Shown: in pieces, positions 51,785 to 60,998 of the stretch
Layout: each line of letters starts with the position of its first letter
Numbering within the stretch: the first letter of the stretch is position 1
Assembly: GCA_031280435.1 (NCBI GenBank)
Contig: JAITGS010000132.1
Span: 1-63,666, forward strand
DNA length: 63,666 nucleotides
Source of the DNA: Tannerellaceae bacterium
Lineage (GTDB): Bacteria > Bacteroidota > Bacteroidia > Bacteroidales > Tannerellaceae
Direction of reading: 5' to 3'
Notes under the pieces: model-generated
Told to the model about the DNA's origin: nothing
Database searches by the model: none
What the model saw: the letters and a program-made list of their open reading frames with translations, nothing else
Translations under genes and position numbers: made by a program

Positions 51785-54700
51785 TCATAGATTCTTTTTA
51801 GCGTTTGCAAAGTCTTTAGGCAACATTCCAAATCGTTTTTGAAAACATTTTGAAAAGTAGGAGGGATTGTTAAAGCCCACTTTATAGCATATTTCATTTA
51901 TCCGCAATTCCTTTCCTGCCAGCAGTTCTGCTGCCTTCTTGAGCCGAATCAGCTGTATTAATTCATTGGGCGTCATTCCGGTAAGAGATTTCATTTTGGT
52001 AAACAAGCCCGAACGGCTTATACACAATTGCCCGGCCAGTATGTCGACGGAAAAATCCGGATTTGCAATGTTGTTCTCTATCAAATGATTCATTTTATCA
52101 AGAAACTGTTTGTCCGATTTATTTCCGGCAACGCTGTTCAGCGGAATGAAAGGCATTTCCGAGAATTTTTTCCTCAATTCCATTCTTGATTTCAACAAGT
52201 TCTCTATCTGTGCCTGTAACAGTTTCAAGGAAAAGGGTTTTTCTATGTATGCATCGGCTCCGGTATGCATACTTTCCAATTTAGTTGCCGTATCTGTTTT
52301 TGCCGTAAGCAGAATGACCGGTATATGACTTAACTCAATATTGTTTTTCATTTCCCTGGTAAATTCTATTCCGTTCATTTCCGGCATCATAATATCACTG
52401 ACGATAATATCAATCCGGTATTTTTTCAACATCTCCAGAGCATCTTTACCGTTTTTTGCTTCAAGAACCTTATAGTAAAAACGCAAACTGTCGGATAGAA
52501 ACATAAGCATATCGGAACTATCTTCCACGATCAGCAATGACGCTTTGTGTTCTTCGACGATATTTGTCCTGGTATCTCTTGAATCCTGTTCGTGCGGAAT
52601 GATATCATGACTTAATGACAGACCGTTTGGCGGATTTTCAGTTGCTACATTCTGATGTTTAGGTAACGTTACTATAAACGCAGTTTGTTTGCCGGGAACA
52701 CTTTCAACCTCTACCATGCCATGATGGGCGTCAACAAGCAGCTTTACCAGCGACAAACCGAGCCCGGTTCCAGGTTTCCGTCCTTGTGCAATCTGGTAAA
52801 AAGGCAAAAATATGTTTTTTTGTTCCTGTAATTGTATTCCGGGTCCGTCGTCCGTGACTTTAATCGTAACGTATTCCCCCTCACATACACAAGATACTAT
52901 AATTCTGCTTTGAGCATGCTTTATTGCATTGGTTAATAAATTACTGACAATCTTGGTAAGGGCTTCGGCGTCTACAATTGCACCAACATCCGGCTTCTCT
53001 ATCTCTAATAAAAGCGTGATGTTATTTTGTTCGGCCAAGGGTTTAAAGCGTATATATAAACTGTGGAGCAAGTCATATAGATTCTGATAAGAAAAGTTGA
53101 TGCTGAAAGCTTTATCTTCTGCTTTACGGAAATCCAGCAACTGGTTAACCAACGACAAAAGGCGTTGGCTGTTACGGTTTATAATCGGCAAACTATCCTG
53201 AACCGCATCCGGCAAGGAACGTATATTATCCATTATAATTTCGAGCGGTCCTATGATTAAAGATACCGGCGTACGTATCTCATGCGCAACAAAGGTGAAA
53301 AAGTTGATTTTTGCTTCATGGAGCTCCCGGTCTTTTTCCGCCTGCAATTGCTGCATGCGGATTTTGTGTTCTTTTTCCGATTTTCGTTGGATCTGATAGA
53401 TAAACAAGGCCAATGCTGCTATAATAAACAGGACATAGAATACATACGCCATGGTTGTCCTCCAAAACGGAGGATAAATGATCACGGCCAGGCTCACGCC
53501 TTGTTCATTCCATATTTCATTATTATTACTGCCTTTTACATGAAAAAAATATTTACCCGCCGGAAGATTCATGTAAGTGGCTCTTCGTTGACTTCCCACC
53601 TCATTCCAATTTTTATCAAAGCCCTCCAACCAATATTTGTATTGATTTTTAGCCGGCGTTTTATAGCTGAGCGCCACATATTCTATACTGAAAACATTTT
53701 CCTTATGCGACAATTCGATTGTTTTTGTGCAAATAGCCGATTTTTGCTGCACACCCCGGTTTTCAAATTTCAGGCTCTTATTAAATATCTGGAAATTGGT
53801 GATATAGACAGGTGGAATATATTCATTCTCAGCAATGTTTTCCGGTTTTATGATATTGAATCCCTTGGTTGTACCCAGATACAATTCGCCGGAAGAGCTT
53901 AACAATCCGGAATTTATGCTGAACTGGTCGCTCTGCAATCCGTCACTTTTGTAAAAACACTTGAAGGAGCCATCTGAAAGTACATAGTTGATAAGTCCGC
54001 GACTCGTTGCTATCCATAATTCTTCACGGATATTCCTGATATAACAAATATTACTGTACTCGGCGTTTAAAGGTATTGTAGAGAACGTATTGCTTTTTTT
54101 ATCGTGCACGGCCAGTCCGTTGTCGGTTCCTATCCAAAGTTTGTTTTCTGCATCTATATGAAGTGTATTTACTTGATTGTGAGGAATCGAAGTTGTGTCA
54201 TCCGGGTTGTGGAGATATTGATGCCAAGTCTGTCCGTTTTTATCATAGCAGAAAATCCCCATTCCCCAGGTAGCGAACCACAGACAGCCGTCCGTATCGC
54301 CAACTATATCCGCAACTGTGGCTCTTATTGCTTTTATTCTCAGGAAATTGTCGTTCTCGCGGTTATACATGCAGATTCCTTCCATCGTACCCAGCCATAT
54401 TTCACCGTCACTATCCTTATAGATGGAGTAAATGCTGCTACTGTATAAAGAATATGGGTCATTAGCAGTCGAATGATAGTGTTGAAACCGTTTTGTTTTC
54501 AGGTTAAGCACATTCAGTCCGCCGGAATAAGTGCCAATCCACAGTTTATCACCCTCAAGGCATAACGCATGAATATTATGATATGAAAGACTATTCCGGT
54601 TCCGGTCAGGCATATAATTGACGAACGTTTTTTTCTCCGGATCAAAATGACTGAGTCCGCCGTCATCGGAGCCGATCCAGATATGGCCGAAAGTATCTTC

Positions 54701-55822
54701 AGTAAAGCAACTGACAATATTGCCACTGACCGAATTTTTGTATTTGGAATGAGAATAACCCGTAATATTTCCTTTCAAAGGAGGCGCATAGTTGACTCCT
54801 CCATAGTATGTTCCGACCCATAGCCCGCCTTCGCCATCCTTAAAAATCGGATATACAAATTTGTCGGACAAGGTGCTGCTTTTTAATTCGGACGAAGTCA
54901 TTAATTCATTTTCATGCGTGCGTGTATTGAATATTGCCAGACCGTCGTCTGATCCTACTAGTAGTATACCTGCCTGATATTCCATAATTTCATGTATGTG
55001 AGAAATGGCATTCGTTGTTCCGGGCCTTAGGAATGATTCTATTTTACCGGTATTCTTGTCCAATTTACATAAACCATGGTTCCATGTTCCCAGCCAAAAA
55101 TTATGATCCGAATCTTCGGTCATGGCATAAACGCCGAAATCAGTCAGATCTTGATCGTTTATTCGGACATGCAGGGGAACAAATTGATTCGATGTGCGCT
55201 CGAACCTGTTTAGCACGCCGCTCTTCCTCTTAGGCGCAGCCCATACATTGTTCCGGTGGTCAATATACAATGCAAGAATCATATCCGAAGCCAGGGAATT
55301 CGGATTATCCGGGTCGTGTACATAATTATGCAGCACATCCTTTTCGCGATGATAAAAGAAAACACCCTGAGATAGGGAGGAAAACCATAGATTATGGTCG
55401 TTGTCTTCCTGTATTGAATTGATATGGCTTTTTATTGTGACGCCGTTCCCGGTAAGTTTTGAGAAAAAAGAAAACTGTTCCAGTTCAGGGTTATACAGGT
55501 ATATACCATCATCCGTACCTATCCAAAGAATCTGATGGGAATCTTCATATATAGCGTAGATATAACGATTTCCTAATGAAGTGGAATCGCCTTGCACAGG
55601 CTTGAAATTTTTAAAAACATAACCGTCGAAACGACTTAGTCCGTTATCCGTACCGAACCACATAAACCCCCGGCTATCCTGAGTAAGGCTCCGTACAGTG
55701 TTCGAAGGCAGTCCATCCTGAACTTCATAATGCCTGAAGCTGAAGAATTCCGCATAGACGGCATTCTCACAACAAACCATCTGTATAACAAATAAAATAA
55801 AAGTGCGGGTTAACGTATTCAT
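51785..55822 (-). CDS. Hybrid two-component system regulator (HTCS) of the arabinoside locus
   Basis: The 1345-aa product has a signal/first membrane segment, a periplasmic sensor made of two-component-regulator propeller repeats (about 30-690, DSRGFMWFGTDNGLSRFDGY-type blades), a Y_Y_Y domain (about 700-770), one transmembrane helix (about 785-805), a histidine kinase with H847 in FVAHEIRTPVSLI and an HATPase domain (GTGLGLSLVKLL), a receiver domain with D1143 (IIVSDIMMPEMNG), and a C-terminal AraC-type DNA-binding domain (about 1240-1345). It senses a glycan fragment and activates the locus. It is divergent from susC with 240 bp between. Start at 55822 (MNTLTRTF) rather than 55843. Confidence 0.95.
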   Translation of the reverse strand: MNTLTRTFILFVIQMVCCENAVYAEFFSFRHYEVQDGLPSNTVRSLTQDSRGFMWFGTDNGLSRFDGYVFKNFKPVQGDSTSLGNRYIYAIYEDSHQILWIGTDDGIYLYNPELEQFSFFSKLTGNGVTIKSHINSIQEDNDHNLWFSSLSQGVFFYHREKDVLHNYVHDPDNPNSLASDMILALYIDHRNNVWAAPKRKSGVLNRFERTSNQFVPLHVRINDQDLTDFGVYAMTEDSDHNFWLGTWNHGLCKLDKNTGKIESFLRPGTTNAISHIHEIMEYQAGILLVGSDDGLAIFNTRTHENELMTSSELKSSTLSDKFVYPIFKDGEGGLWVGTYYGGVNYAPPLKGNITGYSHSKYKNSVSGNIVSCFTEDTFGHIWIGSDDGGLSHFDPEKKTFVNYMPDRNRNSLSYHNIHALCLEGDKLWIGTYSGGLNVLNLKTKRFQHYHSTANDPYSLYSSSIYSIYKDSDGEIWLGTMEGICMYNRENDNFLRIKAIRATVADIVGDTDGCLWFATWGMGIFCYDKNGQTWHQYLHNPDDTTSIPHNQVNTLHIDAENKLWIGTDNGLAVHDKKSNTFSTIPLNAEYSNICYIRNIREELWIATSRGLINYVLSDGSFKCFYKSDGLQSDQFSINSGLLSSSGELYLGTTKGFNIIKPENIAENEYIPPVYITNFQIFNKSLKFENRGVQQKSAICTKTIELSHKENVFSIEYVALSYKTPAKNQYKYWLEGFDKNWNEVGSQRRATYMNLPAGKYFFHVKGSNNNEIWNEQGVSLAVIIYPPFWRTTMAYVFYVLFIIAALALFIYQIQRKSEKEHKIRMQQLQAEKDRELHEAKINFFTFVAHEIRTPVSLIIGPLEIIMDNIRSLPDAVQDSLPIINRNSQRLLSLVNQLLDFRKAEDKAFSINFSYQNLYDLLHSLYIRFKPLAEQNNITLLLEIEKPDVGAIVDAEALTKIVSNLLTNAIKHAQSRIIVSCVCEGEYVTIKVTDDGPGIQLQEQKNIFLPFYQIAQGRKPGTGLGLSLVKLLVDAHHGMVEVESVPGKQTAFIVTLPKHQNVATENPPNGLSLSHDIIPHEQDSRDTRTNIVEEHKASLLIVEDSSDMLMFLSDSLRFYYKVLEAKNGKDALEMLKKYRIDIIVSDIMMPEMNGIEFTREMKNNIELSHIPVILLTAKTDTATKLESMHTGADAYIEKPFSLKLLQAQIENLLKSRMELRKKFSEMPFIPLNSVAGNKSDKQFLDKMNHLIENNIANPDFSVDILAGQLCISRSGLFTKMKSLTGMTPNELIQLIRLKKAAELLAGKELRINEICYKVGFNNPSYFSKCFQKRFGMLPKDFANAKKNL

Positions 55823-56062
55823 GTGTATTACATTTAAGTGCACAAAGGTGATTGTTTTTTTTTAATACAATGGAACTATCATCCAAAAAAACAAAAACAT
55901 CATCTATGAGGCAATCATAAAAGGCTGATCATAACGCATTTGAGTATAATACGAGATTGTGCGCAGTACAAATAATTGTATCATTGTATTTGGATGATTT
56001 TTTCATATATAAATTGCGAACAGGCTTACTTTTACAAACAAATTTTAAAATGGGTCAAGAAA

Positions 56063-59000
56063 ATGAAAGTAATTTTTGAACAAATGATTTCCGGCAACAG
56101 TATGCGAAAAATTGTCATCTCGTTTTTTCTTGCTATAAGCGTAAATGTATTATTGCTCCACGCCGTTCCGGAGAATCGGCAAACGGGTATTTCTGAAAGC
56201 ACGCAACAGACAGTTATAATTACAGGTACAGTGACGGACACGCAAGGTGATCCTGTGGTTGGAGCGAATGTTGTAGAAAAAGGTACGTCTAACGGTATTA
56301 TCACAGATATAGATGGCAAATTCCATTTAACCGTGAACAATGCGCAGTCCGTATTGATTGTATCATATGTCGGCTATCTCTCTCAGGAAATAACAATCGG
56401 CTCAAAAACGGAGTTTTACGTTACGCTGATTGAAGATTCCAAGCTGATAGACGAAATAGTTGTAATCGGTTATGGTACGCAGCGGAAAGCAGACGTCACA
56501 AGCGCCGTCACAAGCGTAAAAGCGGAAGAGTTTAACAAAGGTGCGATCCTTGACGCCGGGCAGTTGGTGCAGGGAAAAGTGGCCGGTTTACAAATCTCGT
56601 TACCGACCGGCGATCCTGTCGCTTCAACCTCCGTTATATTGCGTGGCAGTACAACTCTGCAGGGCAACCGGAGCCCATTGATTCTTGTGGATGGGGTTCC
56701 GGGTTCTTTTTCTACGGTGGCGCCGGAAGATATAGAATCAATAGACGTTCTGAAGGATGGTTCTGCAACTGCGATCTATGGCACCCGTGGAACAAACGGC
56801 GTGATTATTATCACAACTAAAAGCAGGAAGGGCGATATGCCCTCCAGCATTGATTACAGCGGATATATATCAATCTCCAACCAACTCAGGAAAGCCGATT
56901 TTATGGAAGCAGCCGATTTGCGAAAACGACTGGCGGAAGGATGGTCGTTCTCCGGAGCTAATAATCAAGATTACGGGGCCGGCATTAATTGGCTGGATGA
57001 AATCAGCCGAACAGGCGTAACGCATGTACACAACCTGACATTCCGCGGAGGCGGAAGACAAACAAGCTTATTGGCGAATCTTACTTATGAAGAACGTCAG
57101 GGAACAATAAAGAAATCGGATGTGGACAATATGCGCGGGCGCGTGGAAGTTAACCACCGTATGTTTGACGATAAGTTGATTTCCACGGTAGCAATCATTG
57201 CGAATGAAAGAAAGGCCTATACAGCCTATAATTCGAATTTATTCGAGGATGTGTATCGCCAGGCCTGTATACAGAATCCGACTCAACCGATATACGATGA
57301 AAACGGGGATTATGTGGAACGAGATGTTTATTTTTATACGAACCCTGTTTCCTTGTTGAACGAACGCGAAGCCGAATATCGTAATCGAAACCTTCGCTTT
57401 ACCGGATCAATGGAATTCCGGCCGGTTAACGATATTTCATTGAAGGGTATGTACACACGCAAGGGACAAAGCAATATTAACGGTTATTACCTGACTCATA
57501 ATCATTATACAACAACGGAAGGTGGATATAATGGTTCTGCTTATAGGTATGCCAGTGATTTCAGGAGCGATCTGGCGGAATTAACGGCGTCCTGGAATAA
57601 AAACATAGGAAAACATACATTCGGAGCCGTTGCAGGCTATAGTTATCAGGAAGATGTTTTTGAAGAATTTTATATGACAAACCGCAACTTCCCTACGGAT
57701 TCGTACAGTTATAATAACATCGGTTCCGGCCTGGGTATCAATAATGGCGATGGGAGTATCTATTCGCATAAAAAGAAAGAAAAATTAATTGCCTTGTTAG
57801 CCCGCGTAACTTATAATTACAAGGATCGTTATCTGTTGATGGCTTCTATTCGGCATGAAGGCTCAACCAAGTTCGGGGAGGAGCACAAGTGGGGTAGTTT
57901 TCCCGGCATTTCGTTAGGATGGCGCATAAGTGAAGAAGATATTATGAAAAGTATCGAATGGCTGGATAACCTGAAGATTCGCGCCGGTTTCGGTATTACA
58001 GGTACGAACATATACGATCCTTATCAATCATTGGCGTCGTTAAGTTATTCCGGCTATTTCCTGTATAACGGTTCATGGATCAATACACTGGTACCGTCAA
58101 GAAACCCGAATCCGGATCTGAAGTGGGAAAAGAAACATGAATATAATGCCGGCCTGGACTTTGATTTCTTTAACGGACGACTGGGAGGTACGATTGATGT
58201 TTATCTGCGCGATACAAAAGATGCGCTTTGGGATTATGCCGTAGCGTCGCCGCCTTATCAGTACACTTCCATTATGGCAAATGCGGGAGAAATACGAAAT
58301 TCCGGATTTGAACTGGCCTTGAACGTTATTCCTGTAAGAAATAAAGCTCTGGAATGGAATACCGGTATTACGTTTTCTACCAATAAAAATGAACTGAGGG
58401 CACTTGGTAATGATAAGTTTACATCACCGGTAGACTATTTTTATGCCGGACATACGGGAGAACCGATACAACAGAGTACCCATCGAAATAAAATCGGAAG
58501 ACCTATCGGCGATTTTTGGGGATTGAAATCTGTTGGACTTACGGAAAACGGCAAATGGGTGGTAGAACGTTTCCATCGTGATGGCGAAGGTAATATTACC
58601 GGAACTTATTATGATTTGGCTGAAAATGCAGATGATGATGATAAACAAATATTAGGTAACGGTGTCCCCACCATGTTCCTGAACTGGAATAATCAGGTAC
58701 GATTTAGGAACTTTGATTTATCAATCAGCATGCGTGGTGCATTCGACTATGAAATATTGAATTTTCAAAAAATGTATTACGGGAATCCGACTATTCAATA
58801 CAATGTATTAAATAGCGCGTTTGAGCTTCATCCTGTCGTTGATTTATCTAACGGTCAACCTGTGGGACAGAAAACAACTATCAATGACTCTCAACGCTAT
58901 GTAAGCGAATACATTGAAAAAGGCGATTACTGGAAAATAGATAACGTAACAATCGGATATACCTTTAACCTGATTAAATCAAAGAGAATCAGAGCGCTAA

Positions 59001-59155
59001 GAGTATATGCGTCCTGTCTGAACTTGGCGACTTTTACTGGATATAGCGGCATTGATCCGGAGGTGAGAATGATTGATAATGACCCCGGTATAGACAGTCG
59101 TGACAAATTTCCGACCGTACGCTCATACACTTTTGGTATCAATGCGACTTTTTAA
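56063..59155 (+). CDS. SusC/RagA family TonB-linked outer-membrane receptor
   Basis: The 1030-aa product has a signal segment (MRKIVISFFLAISVNVLLLH), an N-terminal carboxypeptidase-D regulatory-like domain (about 55-130, GTVTDTQGDPVVGANVVEKG), a TonB box region (IDEIVVIGYGTQRK), a plug domain (LVDGVPGSFSTVAPEDIESIDV, ATAIYGTRGTNGVIIITTK) and a 22-strand barrel ending VRSYTFGINATF. It imports glycan oligomers with its SusD partner, powered by TonB. Starts at 56063 and 56102 (MRKIV) are both possible; A-rich bases before 56063 favour it. It is the first gene of the susC-susD-GH127 operon. Confidence 0.96.
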   Translation: MKVIFEQMISGNSMRKIVISFFLAISVNVLLLHAVPENRQTGISESTQQTVIITGTVTDTQGDPVVGANVVEKGTSNGIITDIDGKFHLTVNNAQSVLIVSYVGYLSQEITIGSKTEFYVTLIEDSKLIDEIVVIGYGTQRKADVTSAVTSVKAEEFNKGAILDAGQLVQGKVAGLQISLPTGDPVASTSVILRGSTTLQGNRSPLILVDGVPGSFSTVAPEDIESIDVLKDGSATAIYGTRGTNGVIIITTKSRKGDMPSSIDYSGYISISNQLRKADFMEAADLRKRLAEGWSFSGANNQDYGAGINWLDEISRTGVTHVHNLTFRGGGRQTSLLANLTYEERQGTIKKSDVDNMRGRVEVNHRMFDDKLISTVAIIANERKAYTAYNSNLFEDVYRQACIQNPTQPIYDENGDYVERDVYFYTNPVSLLNEREAEYRNRNLRFTGSMEFRPVNDISLKGMYTRKGQSNINGYYLTHNHYTTTEGGYNGSAYRYASDFRSDLAELTASWNKNIGKHTFGAVAGYSYQEDVFEEFYMTNRNFPTDSYSYNNIGSGLGINNGDGSIYSHKKKEKLIALLARVTYNYKDRYLLMASIRHEGSTKFGEEHKWGSFPGISLGWRISEEDIMKSIEWLDNLKIRAGFGITGTNIYDPYQSLASLSYSGYFLYNGSWINTLVPSRNPNPDLKWEKKHEYNAGLDFDFFNGRLGGTIDVYLRDTKDALWDYAVASPPYQYTSIMANAGEIRNSGFELALNVIPVRNKALEWNTGITFSTNKNELRALGNDKFTSPVDYFYAGHTGEPIQQSTHRNKIGRPIGDFWGLKSVGLTENGKWVVERFHRDGEGNITGTYYDLAENADDDDKQILGNGVPTMFLNWNNQVRFRNFDLSISMRGAFDYEILNFQKMYYGNPTIQYNVLNSAFELHPVVDLSNGQPVGQKTTINDSQRYVSEYIEKGDYWKIDNVTIGYTFNLIKSKRIRALRVYASCLNLATFTGYSGIDPEVRMIDNDPGIDSRDKFPTVRSYTFGINATF

Positions 59156-59174
59156 CACTATAACACAATTTCTC

Positions 59175-60773
59175 ATGAAAAATATATATAAATGGGCATT
59201 CTATTTTTCAATGCCGTGTCTGTTATTAACAAGCTGTTTCAACCTGGAAGAAGAAGCCTATTCCGAAGTTGTTGAAAAAGATTTTATTGCGACGGAGCAG
59301 GATGTAGCATCACTTCTTGCCGGCACTTATTCCCCTTTAATCTACATCATGAACTGGCAGGGATATTTTGACCTGCAGGAAGAACCCGGAGATTGTATTA
59401 TTACGCCTACCCGTCCGAACGGTTGGGATGACGCGGGAACTTACCGCCGCATGCATCAACATGAATGGACCATTGACCAGTGGCAACCCCGAAACACGTA
59501 TGAAAAATGTTATAGCGGCATAAACAGTGCAAACCGCATATTGGATCAGGTCAAAGAAGAACGCCTGCCAACCGGCGACCTGAAAGAATCTACCATTGCG
59601 GAATTACGAGCCATACGTGCATTCTGGTATTCCATCCTGATTGACACGCATGGTAATGTGCCTTTAGTAACGGCATTTACAGACGAAATTCCGGCGCAGG
59701 CGACCCGTAAACAAATTTTTGATTTTATTGTTTCGGAAATGACGGAGGTTATACCGTTGTTGAGCGAGGAGGCGAACGCTATGACTTATGGCCGTATGAA
59801 CAGATGGGCTGCCTGTATGGTATTAGCGCGTTTATATCTGAATGCAGAAATATATACCGGAATGGCGCAATGGTCTAAAGCGCTCGAATATGCCGATAAA
59901 ATTATCGCATCCGGACTATTCGGATTATCTTCCGACTATTCCGACAATTTTGCAATAGCCTTGGACCATACCAATAAAGAGGTTATTTTTTCTGTTCCTT
60001 ATGATCGCGTGTATGCCGGTTTTGGTCAATTTGCCAAATGGTATCCCCCGGTCTCCCGTCTGGTTTTCGGTTCTTCATACCAATGCTGGGGAGGTTCCGG
60101 AGCTAATCCACAGTTTATCAATTCTTACCAGGAAGGTGACAAACGCCTGGCAAAAACATGGCTGATGGGGCCTCAATACAATATCAATACAGGCGCTCTG
60201 GTCTGGACTTGTACAAACTACATTCCGTCATTAACCTGTTATAAAGATGGAGTGAACATGACCAGTATTGATTATGGCTATCGCGTATGGAAATATGAAT
60301 ATAATTATGAAACTTCCTGGAATTGGGAAAATGATTTCCCTTATTTCCGTTATGCAGAGACACTGCTGATCAAAGCTGAGTGTCTGTTGCGTTTAGGGCA
60401 GGATGAAAGTGAAGCGGCCAGTCTTGTTTCTCAGGTTCGTGCACGAGTATTCGATGATCCGTCAAAAGCGATGGTGAGCGTAGAACAGTTGAAAGCCGAT
60501 ACCAAAATACAATATGGTACGTTGGATTGGGACAACAACATTGATGTTTTGGGAGACCAGTCTCCGGTTGTACTGGGAGGTCTGTATGATGAATATGGTT
60601 GGGAATTCGCTTGTGAAGCGCAACGTCGCACACACATGATTCGATTTGGCACCTACCATGTTAAAAACTGGTTCAATCATACGGCCATAAAGGACGGCCA
60701 TACCCGTTTGTTCCCTATCCCGTTAAGCGAACTTACGAAAAACACAAATCTGAAACAGAATTCGGGATATTGA
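59175..60773 (+). CDS. SusD/RagB family glycan-binding lipoprotein
   Basis: The 532-aa product has a lipoprotein signal (LLLTSC, C21) and a SusD helical fold with TPR-like repeats. Family features include CYSGINSANRILDQV, ELRAIRAFWYSILIDTHGNVPLV, and ETLLIKAECLLRLGQ. The C-terminal FPIPLSEL is typical of the family. It caps the SusC barrel and binds the incoming oligosaccharide. The start is 20 bp after the susC stop; the longer in-frame reading overlaps susC and lacks a signal at its beginning. Confidence 0.96.
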   Translation: MKNIYKWAFYFSMPCLLLTSCFNLEEEAYSEVVEKDFIATEQDVASLLAGTYSPLIYIMNWQGYFDLQEEPGDCIITPTRPNGWDDAGTYRRMHQHEWTIDQWQPRNTYEKCYSGINSANRILDQVKEERLPTGDLKESTIAELRAIRAFWYSILIDTHGNVPLVTAFTDEIPAQATRKQIFDFIVSEMTEVIPLLSEEANAMTYGRMNRWAACMVLARLYLNAEIYTGMAQWSKALEYADKIIASGLFGLSSDYSDNFAIALDHTNKEVIFSVPYDRVYAGFGQFAKWYPPVSRLVFGSSYQCWGGSGANPQFINSYQEGDKRLAKTWLMGPQYNINTGALVWTCTNYIPSLTCYKDGVNMTSIDYGYRVWKYEYNYETSWNWENDFPYFRYAETLLIKAECLLRLGQDESEAASLVSQVRARVFDDPSKAMVSVEQLKADTKIQYGTLDWDNNIDVLGDQSPVVLGGLYDEYGWEFACEAQRRTHMIRFGTYHVKNWFNHTAIKDGHTRLFPIPLSELTKNTNLKQNSGY

Positions 60774-60998
60774 CGAAACCATACGGTTTCAGGTGACGGA
60801 CATGCAAACATTTGCAGGCACTGATTTTAGCATCGGGGTAGATATGTGTGGGATGGAGCTACGCTACAAACTGTATCTTTTGGATGTCCGCTCAATGAAC
60901 ATTTGTCTGGCCCTATTCCGGTAAATGTGCCTGTTTTACAATCAACATAAAAACCATAAAATGACAGCAGGTGCTGTAACAGATAACAACAATATAGT

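Noticed and set aside
60802-60924. Possible 40-codon frame between susD and GH127
   Set aside because: Short, no ribosome-binding context and no recognisable peptide; could be chance.
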